Source: Sphingomonas sp. (GTDB lineage: Bacteria; Pseudomonadota; Alphaproteobacteria; Sphingomonadales; Sphingomonadaceae). Taken from it: DNA of 64,000 nucleotides. Under the pieces are notes generated by a model. That model searched no databases. It was not told where the DNA came from and saw only the letters and a list, made by a program, of their open reading frames with translations. Location of the stretch: the NCBI RefSeq assembly GCF_019746665.1, contig NZ_JAIERS010000006.1, positions 62,001 through 126,000 of the forward strand. The letters are read 5' to 3'. Position numbers and translations under genes: made by a program. Positions 1 to 8,245 of the stretch are shown in pieces (the first letter of the stretch is position 1; each line of letters begins with the position of its first letter).

Positions 1-2
1 CG

Positions 3-245
3 GTCGCCAAGGTCGAGCTGAGCCGCGACGGGGGCGTGAGCTGGCAGCCGGCGACACTGGGCACCGATGCCGGGCGCTATGCCTTTCGCGGCTGGCAGGC
101 GACGACCGAGTTCTTAGCCGGCGCGGCGACGCTCCACGTCCGCTGCACCGCCGCCGACGGGCGGGTCCAGCCGATGCGGCCGGTGTGGAACCCCGGCGGC
201 TACCTCTACAACGCGGTCGAGAAGGTCGAGGTGCGCGTCGCATGA
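3..245 (+). CDS. Sulfite-oxidase-family molybdoenzyme, C-terminal fragment
   Basis: The gene enters from the left edge; only the last 80 residues are visible, open from base 3. The fragment has the immunoglobulin-like dimerisation-domain pattern of sulfite oxidase/SoxC/SorA enzymes: a VELSRDGGVSWQPA strand near its start and a WNPGGYLYNAVEKVEV ending. The family oxidises sulfite at a molybdenum cofactor, usually in the periplasm. Its stop overlaps the start of a c-type cytochrome gene by four bases (ATGA), which fits a SorAB-like sulfite:cytochrome c oxidoreductase. The molybdenum domain is outside the window, so the substrate is inferred. Other members of the fold act on other substrates. 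Confidence 0.8.
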   Translation, partial: VAKVELSRDGGVSWQPATLGTDAGRYAFRGWQATTEFLAGAATLHVRCTAADGRVQPMRPVWNPGGYLYNAVEKVEVRVA

Positions 246-532
246 AGCTGATCCTGGCGCTGGCGGGGCTCGCCATGGCGGCGAGCGTCACCTTCAAGAA
301 CAAAACGATCGACTATCCCGCCGATCCGCCTGGCTTGCCCGATCGCTTCGAGCTGGTGACGCAGAACTGTACCGGTTGCCATTCGAGCGAGTTCCTGACC
401 GCTCAACCCAAGCTCAGCCGCGCGACCTGGGCGGCCGAAGTCGCCAAGATGCGCCGCGTCTATAAGGCGCCGATCGAGCCGGGGGACGATGCCAAGCTGG
501 TCGAGGCGCTGGTCGCGCTGCAGGGGGGCTGA
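242..532 (+). CDS. Small c-type cytochrome, probable SorB-like partner
   Basis: This 96-residue protein has a short hydrophobic N-terminus (about residues 3-14) that looks like a signal peptide or anchor. A single haem-binding motif CTGCH lies at residues 43-47. Methionine near residue 75 in AAEVAKMRR is a possible distal ligand. The ATG overlaps the stop of the upstream molybdoenzyme, so the pair is probably translated together. The expected role is to accept electrons from that enzyme in the periplasm and pass them towards the oxidase. A longer in-frame start at 185 would lie inside the upstream gene and put the signal sequence in the wrong place, so 242 was chosen. Confidence 0.8.
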   Translation: MKLILALAGLAMAASVTFKNKTIDYPADPPGLPDRFELVTQNCTGCHSSEFLTAQPKLSRATWAAEVAKMRRVYKAPIEPGDDAKLVEALVALQGG

Positions 533-548
533 ACGGCCTTTCGGCGGT

Positions 549-1652
549 TCAATCCACCAATGCCGCGCGCGCGCCCTCCAGCCGCAGGCGCAGCCCCGGG
601 GCGGGGGCACCGGCGAAGGCGCGGCGGGCTTCGGCGAGGCTCGTCGCCGGGCGATCGAGCCCGACCAGATCGGCGAAGCTCCACACGCTCAGATCGGGCA
701 GGACTTGCCAGCTATAGGCCTGGGCGGGCGCCTCGGGCGGGTTGGCGAAGACGAGGCCATGGCCGTTGACCGGCTGCCACGGCGCGTCGCCGGTCGCGCG
801 AACCACCCCGTACAGCCCCGTCGGCGCGTGGCGCAGCTCGGGCGCGAAGACTTTGCGCTGGGTCGACCAGAACAGATAGAGCGCGCCCTCATGAACCACG
901 GCGTGCGGGCGTTCGAGCTCGTTGGTGACGCCGGTGGCATCGATCCAGGGCGCGGTGAGCCGCCAGCCGCTCCCGTCGCGCCGCGCCGCGCCGACCAGCC
1001 CGTTCCACGCGCTCTCTGCCCGCGCGCGCGATGCGGCGAAGAGCAGCCATTCGCTCCCCTGATCGCGAACATGGAAGGGATCGCGAAACGCCTTGATCGT
1101 CCCGCTCTCCCCGCCGCCCGCAAGCGCGGTTTCATAGGCCTCGCCATCCGGGACGACGCATTCGACGGGCGTGGTCCAGTCGATCGGGCGGAGATCGTCG
1201 CCCAGGGTGATGTGGCATTCGAACAGCCGCTGGTCGAACCCCGGCGCGGCTTCGCCCGGCCGGCCCGCGGCGGTGAAATACAGCGTCAGCCGCCGCCGGG
1301 CGGTGTCGAGCAGCGCCGAACCCGCCCACTCACGGCTTCCCGGCGAGAGAGCGGGCGGCAATAGCGCGCCCAGGTCGCGCCAGCTCAAGGCCGTCCGGTG
1401 AAACAGCCGCAACCGCGCGACCGCATGGCGCGCCTCGGGATCGGGCAGGATCGGCGCGGTCAGCGCGATCACCAGAAGCCCGCCGTCGATCGCCGCCAAC
1501 GCCCCGGCGGGGGTCAGCGCGGGCCAATGGTCCCACAGCTCGATCCCCGGCACCACGCGCGGCGCGGCGGCGGCGGCGAAGCGCGGCGCGACCGGATAGC
1601 CGCCCTCGGCGATCGCCGCGACATGCGCGGGGGTCCAGCGAAACGGCGTCAT
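549..1652 (-). CDS. Glycoside hydrolase family 68 protein (levansucrase/invertase type)
   Basis: This 367-residue protein carries the GH68 catalytic landmarks. ELWDHWP gives nucleophile D41, FRDPF gives transition-state stabiliser D191, and TNELERPH aligns with the DEIER motif and gives acid/base E247. GH68 enzymes cleave sucrose and transfer fructose to water or a growing levan or fructooligosaccharide. No signal peptide is visible; Zymomonas, a related alphaproteobacterium, has GH68 enzymes that are exported without one. The ATG at 1652 was preferred over an upstream TTG at 1673 because GAGAGG sits about nine bases before it. A perfect palindrome upstream (1712-1729) may be its operator. 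Hydrolysis versus polymer synthesis cannot be decided from sequence. Confidence 0.86.
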   Translation of the reverse strand: MTPFRWTPAHVAAIAEGGYPVAPRFAAAAAPRVVPGIELWDHWPALTPAGALAAIDGGLLVIALTAPILPDPEARHAVARLRLFHRTALSWRDLGALLPPALSPGSREWAGSALLDTARRRLTLYFTAAGRPGEAAPGFDQRLFECHITLGDDLRPIDWTTPVECVVPDGEAYETALAGGGESGTIKAFRDPFHVRDQGSEWLLFAASRARAESAWNGLVGAARRDGSGWRLTAPWIDATGVTNELERPHAVVHEGALYLFWSTQRKVFAPELRHAPTGLYGVVRATGDAPWQPVNGHGLVFANPPEAPAQAYSWQVLPDLSVWSFADLVGLDRPATSLAEARRAFAGAPAPGLRLRLEGARAALVD

Positions 1653-1711
1653 GCGCTGCCACCTCTCACGCAATCGGGCCGCTGCCCGAAATCACGGCAA
1701 CGATGTCGGAC

Positions 1712-1729
1712 ATTGCAAACCTTTGCAAT
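1712..1729. promoter_or_regulatory. Perfect 8-2-8 palindrome, possible LacI-type operator
   Basis: ATTGCAAA-CC-TTTGCAAT is a perfect dyad. It lies 60-77 bases upstream of the GH68 start and 80-97 bases upstream of the divergent molybdoenzyme gene. Its size and symmetry suit a LacI/GalR-family operator, and sugar genes are common targets of that family. No regulator gene is adjacent, so the protein that binds it is unknown. Confidence 0.5.
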
Positions 1730-1807
1730 AGCTTGAAGTGCCTTCCTCTCTTCTGGGTGGAAACGGGCTCTTTCCCTGCCCGTCGGCGCCGCTTAAACGC
1801 TGGACCC

Positions 1808-4027
1808 ATGGCCCGACCAATCTCGATCGACCGGCGCAACCTGCTCATCGCCGGGGGGGCGGGGCTGGGTCTCGCGATCGCCTGGGGGGTGTGGCCGCGC
1901 ACTTACGCCCCCAACCTCACCGCCGCGCGGGGGGAGACGATCTTCGGCGCGTGGGTGAAGATCGGCGAGGACGGGCACGTCGCGGTCGCCATCCCGCAGG
2001 CCGAATATGGCCAGGGCAGCTGGACCGCGCTGCCCCAGATCCTTGCCGACGAGCTTGGGGCCGATTGGCGCACCGTCTCGGTCGAGCCGGCGCCGCTCAA
2101 CCCGCTTTACGCCAACCGGCTGGGCGCGGCCGAGCTGTTCGAAGGACTGTTCGACACGGGCGCGGCGGGGTTCGCCGAGCGCTATGTCGCGCCCGCCGCA
2201 CTGATGCTCACCGCAGGATCGAGCTCGCTCCGCGCGTTCGAGGACGAGCTGCGCCGGGCGGGCGCCGCCGCGCGGGTGCTGTTGAGCAAGGCGGCCGCCG
2301 CGCGCTGGGGAGTCGATTGGCGCGCCTGCGTCGCCGAGGACGGTTTCATTACCCACGGCAACCGCCGCGCGCGTTTCGCCGAACTCGCGGCGGCGGCGGT
2401 CAAGGAAAAGCTGCCCGAAACACTACCGCTGCGCGCGGAGGAGTCGGGCGGCCTGGCGGGACAGTCGGTGCCCCGGCTCGACGTGCCGGCGAAGGTCGAT
2501 GGCTCCGCCAATTTCGCGGGCGATGTCCGGCTGGCCGACATGGTGTTCGCCGCCGCTTGGAGCGCGCCGCCGGGCGCGCGGATCACAGGCCTGAACCGCG
2601 ACGCGGCGGCCAAGGCACCGGGCTTCCTGATGCTGGTCGAGCAGGGCGACTGGGTCGCCGCGCTCGCGACGACGTGGTGGGGCGCCCACCGCGCGGTCGA
2701 GGCGCTCGCCCCGCGCACGGCAGGGGGCGCGATGCCGAGCGCCAAGGGCATCGAATCGTCGCTCGTCCGCGCGCTCGAAACGTCGGGCACGCGCCTCGCC
2801 GCGCGGGGGGACGTGGCGGCGGTATTCAAGGGCGCGCCGCTGATCCAGGCCGATTACCATGTCGGCCCCGCGCCCCATGCCTCGCTCGAAACCCAGAGCG
2901 CGACCGCGCGGTTCGAGTCCGGGCGGCTCGAACTCTGGCTGCCGACGCTGGCGCCGGGGCTCGCGCGCGATGCCGCCGCCGCCGCGCTCGGCATCGCGGC
3001 GGCGCAGGTGGTGGTGCATCCGATGCTTGTCGGCGGGTCGTTCGGCATGGGGATCGAGCCGACGGTCGCCGCGCAGGCGGCGCTGCTCGCCCGCGCGGCG
3101 AAACGCCCGGTGCAACTCACCTGGTCGCGGCGCGAGGAACTGGCCCGCGATCCGTTTCGCCCGCCCGCCGCCGCGCGCATGACCGCCCGGCTCGGCGGCA
3201 ACGGCACGATCCTCGGCTGGCGCGCGAAGATCGCCACCCCGCCGAGCGGCACCGCGCTCGCCCACCGCCTGCTCGGGGGCGATCCGGCGGCCCGCGCCGC
3301 GCTGCTGCTTCAGGGCGGGGGCGACATGGCGGCGGTCGCCGGGGCCGTGCCCTATTATCGCTTTCCTGCCTTCGCGCTCGATCATCACCCGGTCGAGATC
3401 GGTCTCCCCACCGGCTATTGGCGGAGCGGCGCGCACAGCTACACCGCCTTCTTCACCGAAAGCTTCCTCGACGAACTGGCCCATGCCGCGAGTTCCGAGC
3501 CGCTGTCGTTCCGCGTGGGCATCACCGGCGAGGCACGGCTGGTGCGCTGCCTGTCGACCGCGGCGGCGCTCGGCGGCTGGGAAGGCGGCGTTCCCGGATC
3601 GGGCCAGGGCATCGCCTGCCACTCGTTCCGCGGCAGCCATATCGCGCTGCTGGCCGAGGCCCATTTCGAGGATGGGCGCGTGCCCCGGGTCGATCGGCTG
3701 GTCGCGGCGGTCGATTGCGGGCGGCAGATCAACCCCGAACTGGTGCGCCAGCAGATCGAAGGCGGGCTGTTGTTCGGGATGGCGGCCGCGCTCGGCGCAC
3801 CGATCGGGGTCGAGGGCGGGCGCCCCGCTCCGGCGCGGCTGGGAGCACTCAATCTACCGCGCCTCGCCGACACGCCCGACATCACCGTCGAGCTGATCCG
3901 CTCCGATGCCGAGCCGGGCGGCGTGAGCGAGCTGGCGGTGCCGGTGGTGGCCCCCGCAATCGCCAACGCGCTCTACGCGGCGGCGGGCTTCCGTTTGCGA
4001 CGCTTGCCCTTTACGGCGGCGGCATGA
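1808..4027 (+). CDS. Xanthine dehydrogenase-family molybdopterin-binding subunit (IorB-like)
   Basis: The product is about 739 residues. It starts with a twin-arginine-like leader, DRRNLLIAGGAGLGLAIAW, which predicts Tat export of a folded cofactor-containing enzyme. The body resembles the aldehyde oxidase/xanthine dehydrogenase large-subunit family of the isoquinoline 1-oxidoreductase beta type: GGSFGMGIEP (residues about 413-422), a GYWRSGAHSY segment and a C-terminal ELAVPVVAPAIANAL stretch. Such enzymes hydroxylate N-heterocycles or aldehydes and normally need a [2Fe-2S] partner, which is not next to this gene. The ATG at 1808 was chosen because the Tat leader follows it directly. The stop overlaps the hemH start by four bases. 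The substrate is unknown. Confidence 0.82.
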   Translation: MARPISIDRRNLLIAGGAGLGLAIAWGVWPRTYAPNLTAARGETIFGAWVKIGEDGHVAVAIPQAEYGQGSWTALPQILADELGADWRTVSVEPAPLNPLYANRLGAAELFEGLFDTGAAGFAERYVAPAALMLTAGSSSLRAFEDELRRAGAAARVLLSKAAAARWGVDWRACVAEDGFITHGNRRARFAELAAAAVKEKLPETLPLRAEESGGLAGQSVPRLDVPAKVDGSANFAGDVRLADMVFAAAWSAPPGARITGLNRDAAAKAPGFLMLVEQGDWVAALATTWWGAHRAVEALAPRTAGGAMPSAKGIESSLVRALETSGTRLAARGDVAAVFKGAPLIQADYHVGPAPHASLETQSATARFESGRLELWLPTLAPGLARDAAAAALGIAAAQVVVHPMLVGGSFGMGIEPTVAAQAALLARAAKRPVQLTWSRREELARDPFRPPAAARMTARLGGNGTILGWRAKIATPPSGTALAHRLLGGDPAARAALLLQGGGDMAAVAGAVPYYRFPAFALDHHPVEIGLPTGYWRSGAHSYTAFFTESFLDELAHAASSEPLSFRVGITGEARLVRCLSTAAALGGWEGGVPGSGQGIACHSFRGSHIALLAEAHFEDGRVPRVDRLVAAVDCGRQINPELVRQQIEGGLLFGMAAALGAPIGVEGGRPAPARLGALNLPRLADTPDITVELIRSDAEPGGVSELAVPVVAPAIANALYAAAGFRLRRLPFTAAA

Positions 4028-5022
4028 GTCGTCCCCCCGATCACCCGCCGGTCAAGCCTCGCCGTGTGGGGGTGATGCTGGTGAACCTCGGAACGCCCGA
4101 CGCGCCAGACACCAAATCGGTGCGCCGCTATCTGGGCGAATTCCTGTCGGACAGGCGGGTCGTCGAGATCCCTGCGCCCTTGTGGCAGCCGATCCTGCGT
4201 GGCTTCATCCTCAACACCCGCCCGCAGCGCTCGGCCGAGGCGTATCGCGCGGTTTGGAGCGACGAGGGCTCGCCGCTCGCCGCGATCACCCGGCGCCAGG
4301 CGGCGGCGCTCCAAGCTCGGATTGGGGACGCGGCGCTCGTCGATTGGGCGATGCGCTATGGCCAGCCCTCGATCCCCGACGTGCTGCGCCGGATGTTCGA
4401 AGCGGGCTGCGACCGCCTGCTGCTGGCGCCGCTCTACCCGCAATATTGCGCGGCGACGACCGCGACCGCCAATGACAAGGCGTTCGCGGTGCTGCGCGCG
4501 ATGCGCTGGCAGCCGGCGATCCGCACGCTGCCGCCCTATTATGATGATCCGCTCCACATCGACGCGCTCGCCCGCGACATCGCCAGCGGGCTCGCCGGCC
4601 TTCCCTTCGATCCCCAGGCGCTGCTGGTGAGTTTCCACGGGATGCCCGCGCGCACGCTGGAACTGGGCGACCCCTATCACTGCCAATGCCAGAAGACCGC
4701 GCGACTGCTGGGCGCGGCGCTGGGGCGCGAGGTGATCGTCACCTTCCAGTCGCGCTTCGGCCCGGCGAAATGGCTCGAACCCGCGACCGACGAGACACTC
4801 GCCGCGCTGCCCGCCAAGGGCGTCAAGCGCATCGCCGTCGTCGCGCCCGGTTTCTCGGCGGACTGCCTCGAAACGCTGGAGGAGGTCGCGATTCGCGGTC
4901 GCGAGACCTTTGAGGAAGCTGGCGGCACCGATTTCGCCTACCTGCCCTGTTTGAACGACCGTTCCGTTGGTATGGAGATGCTCGAGGCGCTAATCCGCCG
5001 CGAACTGCAAGGCTGGGCGTAA
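4024..5022 (+). CDS. hemH: Ferrochelatase
   Basis: This 332-residue protein inserts ferrous iron into protoporphyrin IX, the last step of haem b synthesis. Family signatures are MLVNLGTPD (18-26), the LAPLYPQY segment (134-141) and SFHGMP (203-208), whose H205 is the catalytic metal-binding histidine. A downstream DCLETLEE supplies the conserved acidic residues. Length matches bacterial HemH. The ATG lies in an ATGA overlap with the preceding molybdoenzyme gene, so expression is probably coupled. The same reading frame runs open far upstream, but that is a GC-rich shadow of the previous gene. Confidence 0.96.
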   Translation: MSRPPDHPPVKPRRVGVMLVNLGTPDAPDTKSVRRYLGEFLSDRRVVEIPAPLWQPILRGFILNTRPQRSAEAYRAVWSDEGSPLAAITRRQAAALQARIGDAALVDWAMRYGQPSIPDVLRRMFEAGCDRLLLAPLYPQYCAATTATANDKAFAVLRAMRWQPAIRTLPPYYDDPLHIDALARDIASGLAGLPFDPQALLVSFHGMPARTLELGDPYHCQCQKTARLLGAALGREVIVTFQSRFGPAKWLEPATDETLAALPAKGVKRIAVVAPGFSADCLETLEEVAIRGRETFEEAGGTDFAYLPCLNDRSVGMEMLEALIRRELQGWA

Positions 5023-5043
5023 CCAGCGAATAAGGAGAGGAAG

Positions 5044-5766
5044 ATGGCACGCGTCGCGATTGTCACGGGTGGAACGCGCGGGATTGGCGAGGCGATCAGC
5101 CTTGCCTTGCGGGATTCAGGCTTCACCGTCGCCGCCAATTATGCAGGCAATGAAGAGCGCGCCCGCGCCTTTACCGAACGGACCGGGATCAAGGCCTATA
5201 AGTGGGATGTCGCCGATTTCGATGCGTGCCAGGCGGGCGTCGCGCAAATCGTCGAGGAACTCGGCCCGGTCGATGCGCTCATCAACAACGCCGGCATCAC
5301 CCGCGACGGCACGATGCTGAAGATGACCTACCAGGCCTGGAAAGAGGTGATCGACACCAATCTGGGCGGGTGTTTCAACATGGCGAAAGCGGTGTTCGCC
5401 GGGATGCGCGATCGCAAATGGGGGCGGATCGTCAACATCGGCTCGATCAACGGCCAGGCGGGGCAATATGGCCAGGTGAACTACGCCGCTGCCAAATCGG
5501 GCATCCACGGCTTCACCAAGGCGCTGGCGCAGGAAGGCGCCAAGTTCAACGTGACCGTGAACGCGATCGCGCCCGGCTATATCGACACCGACATGGTGGC
5601 GGCGGTACCCGGCGAGGTGCTGGAAAAGATCGTCGCCAAGATTCCGGTTGGCCGGCTGGGCCAGGCGAGCGAGATCGCGCGCGCGGTGACCTTCCTGTGC
5701 TGCGACGAGGGCGGCTTCGTCACCGGGTCGACGCTCAGCATCAACGGCGGCCAGCACATGTACTGA
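5044..5766 (+). CDS. phaB: Acetoacetyl-CoA reductase (short-chain dehydrogenase)
   Basis: A 240-residue SDR that reduces acetoacetyl-CoA to (R)-3-hydroxybutyryl-CoA with NADPH for polyhydroxybutyrate synthesis. The cofactor motif TGGTRGIG is at 8-15, NNAG at 81-84, and the catalytic S134, Y147 and K151 are present. GYIDTDMV and the C-terminal GGQHMY are characteristic of PhaB rather than FabG, though some FabG-like activity is possible. AGGAGAGG lies just before the ATG. No phaA or phaC is adjacent, so the rest of the pathway must be elsewhere. A strong hairpin follows the stop. Confidence 0.93.
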   Translation: MARVAIVTGGTRGIGEAISLALRDSGFTVAANYAGNEERARAFTERTGIKAYKWDVADFDACQAGVAQIVEELGPVDALINNAGITRDGTMLKMTYQAWKEVIDTNLGGCFNMAKAVFAGMRDRKWGRIVNIGSINGQAGQYGQVNYAAAKSGIHGFTKALAQEGAKFNVTVNAIAPGYIDTDMVAAVPGEVLEKIVAKIPVGRLGQASEIARAVTFLCCDEGGFVTGSTLSINGGQHMY

Positions 5767-5773
5767 ACGGCTC

Positions 5774-5802
5774 GAGGGCCGACGCACGAGGCGCCGGCCC
5801 TC
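5774..5802. terminator. Hairpin between convergent genes
   Basis: GAGGGCCG pairs with CGGCCCTC across a 13-base loop. It lies just after the phaB stop and before the end of the convergent glycine-zipper gene. The run that follows is weak in T (TCGTTCCCC), so termination is probable rather than certain. It could serve both strands. Confidence 0.55.
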
Positions 5803-5826
5803 TCGTTCCCCCGATACGCCGGGGAC

Positions 5827-6243
5827 TCAATAACGCGAGCGGCAATCGCTACGGTCGATCGAGCGACCGGCGAGCGCGCCACCAGCGGCGCCGAGCACCG
5901 TGCCAAGCCCGCGATCGCCACGCCCCGCGACGACATTGCCGAGCAAGCCGCCGGCGATCGCGCCGACCACCGTGCCCGCAGTACCATCGCAGCGGCGATA
6001 ATTATACCGGTAATCGCTACGGTAGTCGCGATAGACCCGATCGTTGTAACGGTTGTCATAGTAACCGTTATTGTAATAGCCGTTGCGATCGTACCCGCGA
6101 TAATTGTCGCGATAGACGTCGCCGCGATAGCCACGATAATCGCGATAGCCATCATAATATTGCGCCGAAGCACCGGTCAGGGGCACCACCGCGCTCATGC
6201 CGAGGGCGAGCGCTGCACCGGCGGCGGAAAGCTTCTTCAACAT
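5827..6243 (-). CDS. Secreted glycine-zipper 2TM protein with Tyr/Arg/Asp/Asn-rich linker
   Basis: A 138-residue protein. It has a signal peptide (about residues 1-27, ending in TGASAQ), then a low-complexity segment rich in tyrosine, arginine, asparagine and aspartate (28-85), then a glycine-zipper segment GTAGTVVGAIAGGLLGNVVAG followed by GAAGGALAG. Glycine-zipper 2TM proteins of the Rick_17kDa_Anti/SlyB type sit in or near the outer membrane. The segment lacks a lipobox. Cysteines flank the zipper (RRCDG and SDCRS) and could form a disulfide. The start was set at MLKKLS, which begins the signal peptide and is preceded by GGAG. Role unknown; envelope stability is only a guess. Confidence 0.8.
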   Translation of the reverse strand: MLKKLSAAGAALALGMSAVVPLTGASAQYYDGYRDYRGYRGDVYRDNYRGYDRNGYYNNGYYDNRYNDRVYRDYRSDYRYNYRRCDGTAGTVVGAIAGGLLGNVVAGRGDRGLGTVLGAAGGALAGRSIDRSDCRSRY

Positions 6244-6392
6244 GGTCCATCTCCACACGCTGCGGCGGCAAGAGCCGATTCCCTTCCACCGATGCTGTGC
6301 TTTTGCCCGAGTCGCTTTGAGCGGTGCCTGAATGTGCTCGTTATCCCGCGTTCAGCCTTTGCAGGCGGGCGCGGGGCTCTATGAGGAGCGCC

Positions 6393-7478
6393 ATGCGCCT
6401 GTTTTGGTCGGTAATTCTGCTGGTGATGTTCGTGCCGCAATGGATGGGGCTTGGGCAGGCGCCCCTGCTCGACCCGCAAGCGCCGTTCAGCTTGCGGCCG
6501 GTCGCGCTCTACCCCGCGGCCCCTGCCCGGCGCCGACTCGGCGCGCTGGTGTTCGAGCGCGGCTACCGGCTCACCAGCCGCGATCCCGAGTTCGGCGGTT
6601 TTTCCGCGATGCTCACCGATGGCCACGCCTTCACCCTGTTGAGCGACAGCGGGCAGGGCGTGCGCTTCCGGCTCGATACCCATGGCCGCGTCCAGGGCGG
6701 CGCGGTTTTCGCGCTCCCCAGGCTGCCCCGTGGCGGCTGGCACGGCGAGGATCGTGACAGCGAAGCGCTCACTCGCGACCCCGCCGGACATATGTGGGTA
6801 TCGTTCGAGACGGTGAACGAAATTTGGCGCTACGCCCCCGGCTTCGCGCGCGCCGAGGGACACGTCGCTCCGCCGGCGATGACGCGGTGGGACGAGAATC
6901 GCGGCGCCGAGGCCTTTACCCGCCTGGCGAGCGGCCGCTTCGTCGCGATCGACGAAAATGAGGTTTCGCCCGGAGAGGGGTGCGAGGGGGTGGTGTTCCT
7001 GACCGACCCGGTGCGCGCGCCCCGGCGCGGCTTCCGCTTCCGCTATCTGCCGCCCGCGGGATACAAGCCCACCGACATCGCCGAGCTGCCCGATGGCCGG
7101 CTGGTGCTACTCAACCGGCGCGCCGATCTGGGCGAGGGCTTCACGGCGATCGTCACGCTGTTGCCCAAGGGCGCGATTCGGCCCGGCAGCCTGGCCCGTG
7201 GTCACCCGATCGCGCGCTTCGCCGCGCCAGCACAGCACGACAATTTCGAGGCGATCGCGGTCGTCAGCGAACCGGACGCGATCAAGCTATGGATCGCGAG
7301 CGACAATAACCAATATTGGTTCGAGGAGAGCCTGCTGCTCGAATTCCGGCTCGACGAGGCGGCGCTGCCGCCGCCCCTGCGGCGGGTTACGCCGCCGCTT
7401 CGACCGGCGCCAGCTTCTTCTTCACCTCGCGCTTCAGCCGGCGCGCGCGCAGCGACAGCTGATCGTCCGAGGTCTTGA
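6393..7478 (+). CDS. Esterase-like activity of phytase family protein, exported
   Basis: A 361-residue protein with an N-terminal hydrophobic signal ([13 protein letters not shown]) followed by a repetitive beta-rich body. [31 protein letters not shown] and HDNFEAIAV resemble the beta-propeller family annotated as esterase-like activity of phytase. The true substrate of the family is poorly known. The ATG at 6393 was chosen because GAGGAG precedes it. The last about 30 residues (after [13 protein letters not shown]) are low-complexity and antisense to rpmB: the gene overlaps rpmB tail-to-tail by 92 bases. That suggests the ancestral stop was lost and the frame runs on into the neighbour. Confidence 0.72.
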   Translation: MRLFWSVILLVMFVPQWMGLGQAPLLDPQAPFSLRPVALYPAAPARRRLGALVFERGYRLTSRDPEFGGFSAMLTDGHAFTLLSDSGQGVRFRLDTHGRVQGGAVFALPRLPRGGWHGEDRDSEALTRDPAGHMWVSFETVNEIWRYAPGFARAEGHVAPPAMTRWDENRGAEAFTRLASGRFVAIDENEVSPGEGCEGVVFLTDPVRAPRRGFRFRYLPPAGYKPTDIAELPDGRLVLLNRRADLGEGFTAIVTLLPKGAIRPGSLARGHPIARFAAPAQHDNFEAIAVVSEPDAIKLWIASDNNQYWFEESLLLEFRLDEAALPPPLRRVTPPLRPAPASSSPRASAGARAATADRPRS

Positions 7479-7686
7479 CCAACCAGTTATCCAGCCCGCC
7501 GACATGCTCGACCGAGCGCAGCCCATGCGTCGACACGCGCAGCCGCACGCTGGTGCCCAGCGCGTCCGAGATCAGCGTGACATTCTGCAGGTTGGGCAGG
7601 AAGGTACGCTTGGTCTTGTTGTTGGCGTGGGAGACATTGTGCCCCACTTGCCGACCCTTGCCGGTCAGCTCGCAAATGCGCGACAT
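7387..7686 (-). CDS. rpmB: 50S ribosomal protein L28
   Basis: This 99-residue protein has the L28 signature throughout: [27 protein letters not shown] at the N-terminus, [10 protein letters not shown], then [20 protein letters not shown]. Length is typical for alphaproteobacterial L28, which has a C-terminal extension. A strong GGAGG lies before the ATG. L28 is a component of the large ribosomal subunit. The 3' end overlaps the opposing phytase-family gene by 92 bases. The tadA gene diverges from it across about 107 bases. Confidence 0.97.
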   Translation of the reverse strand: MSRICELTGKGRQVGHNVSHANNKTKRTFLPNLQNVTLISDALGTSVRLRVSTHGLRSVEHVGGLDNWLVKTSDDQLSLRARRLKREVKKKLAPVEAAA

Positions 7687-7793
7687 CGACTTAAATCCTC
7701 CGGAAAGTCGCGCCCCTTAAGCTGGGATCGGCGAAACGTCAACCGATTCCCCAGGCGCTGGCGCCCGCCGCGTCCCCACGGCATAGCAAGGCG

Positions 7794-8243
7794 ATGTTCC
7801 CGCTTCCCGAACCGATGCGCCAGGCGCTCGCCGCCGCCACCCAGGCCGCCGAGGCGGGCGAAGTGCCGGTGGGCGCGGTGGTGACGCGAGGCGGGGAGCT
7901 GATCGCGGTCGCCGCCAACGCGCCGCGCGCGCTGCACGATCCGACGGCCCATGCCGAGATCCTGGCGATTCGCGCCGCCGCCCGGGCGCTGGGGCGCGAT
8001 CGGCTCGATGGCTGCGACCTGTGGGTGACGCTGGAGCCCTGCGCGATGTGCGCGGGGGCCATCGCTCATGCGCGAATCGACCGGCTCTATTACGGCGCCG
8101 ATGATCCCAAGGGCGGCGCGGTGGCGCACGGGGCGAGGTTCTTCGGTCAGCCCACCTGCCACCACCGACCGGAAATCTATCCCGGTATCGGCGAGGGTGA
8201 AGCGGCGGCGTTGCTCAGGGAGTTCTTCGCCGCGCGGCGCTGA
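7794..8243 (+). CDS. tadA: tRNA-specific adenosine deaminase
   Basis: A 149-residue zinc-dependent deaminase that converts the wobble adenosine 34 of tRNA-Arg(ACG) to inosine. The zinc and catalytic motifs are complete: HAE at 53-55 and PCAMC at 82-86. The Y-Y-G-A segment and a C-terminal LLREFF helix match TadA rather than cytidine deaminases. It diverges from rpmB. The stop is almost adjacent to the end of the convergent NnrU-like gene. Confidence 0.94.
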   Translation: MFPLPEPMRQALAAATQAAEAGEVPVGAVVTRGGELIAVAANAPRALHDPTAHAEILAIRAAARALGRDRLDGCDLWVTLEPCAMCAGAIAHARIDRLYYGADDPKGGAVAHGARFFGQPTCHHRPEIYPGIGEGEAAALLREFFAARR

Positions 8244-8245
8244 GT

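Noticed and set aside
2423..3664. Long antisense ORF opposite the molybdoenzyme gene
   Set aside because: Arg/Gly-rich composition and no recognisable motif; it is a shadow of the high GC third positions of the plus-strand gene.
1738..4023. Open frame running from 1738 into hemH, suggesting a giant fusion
   Set aside because: The upstream part is arginine/glycine/proline-rich and lies wholly inside the real molybdoenzyme gene in another frame. HemH homology begins exactly at the ATG at 4024.
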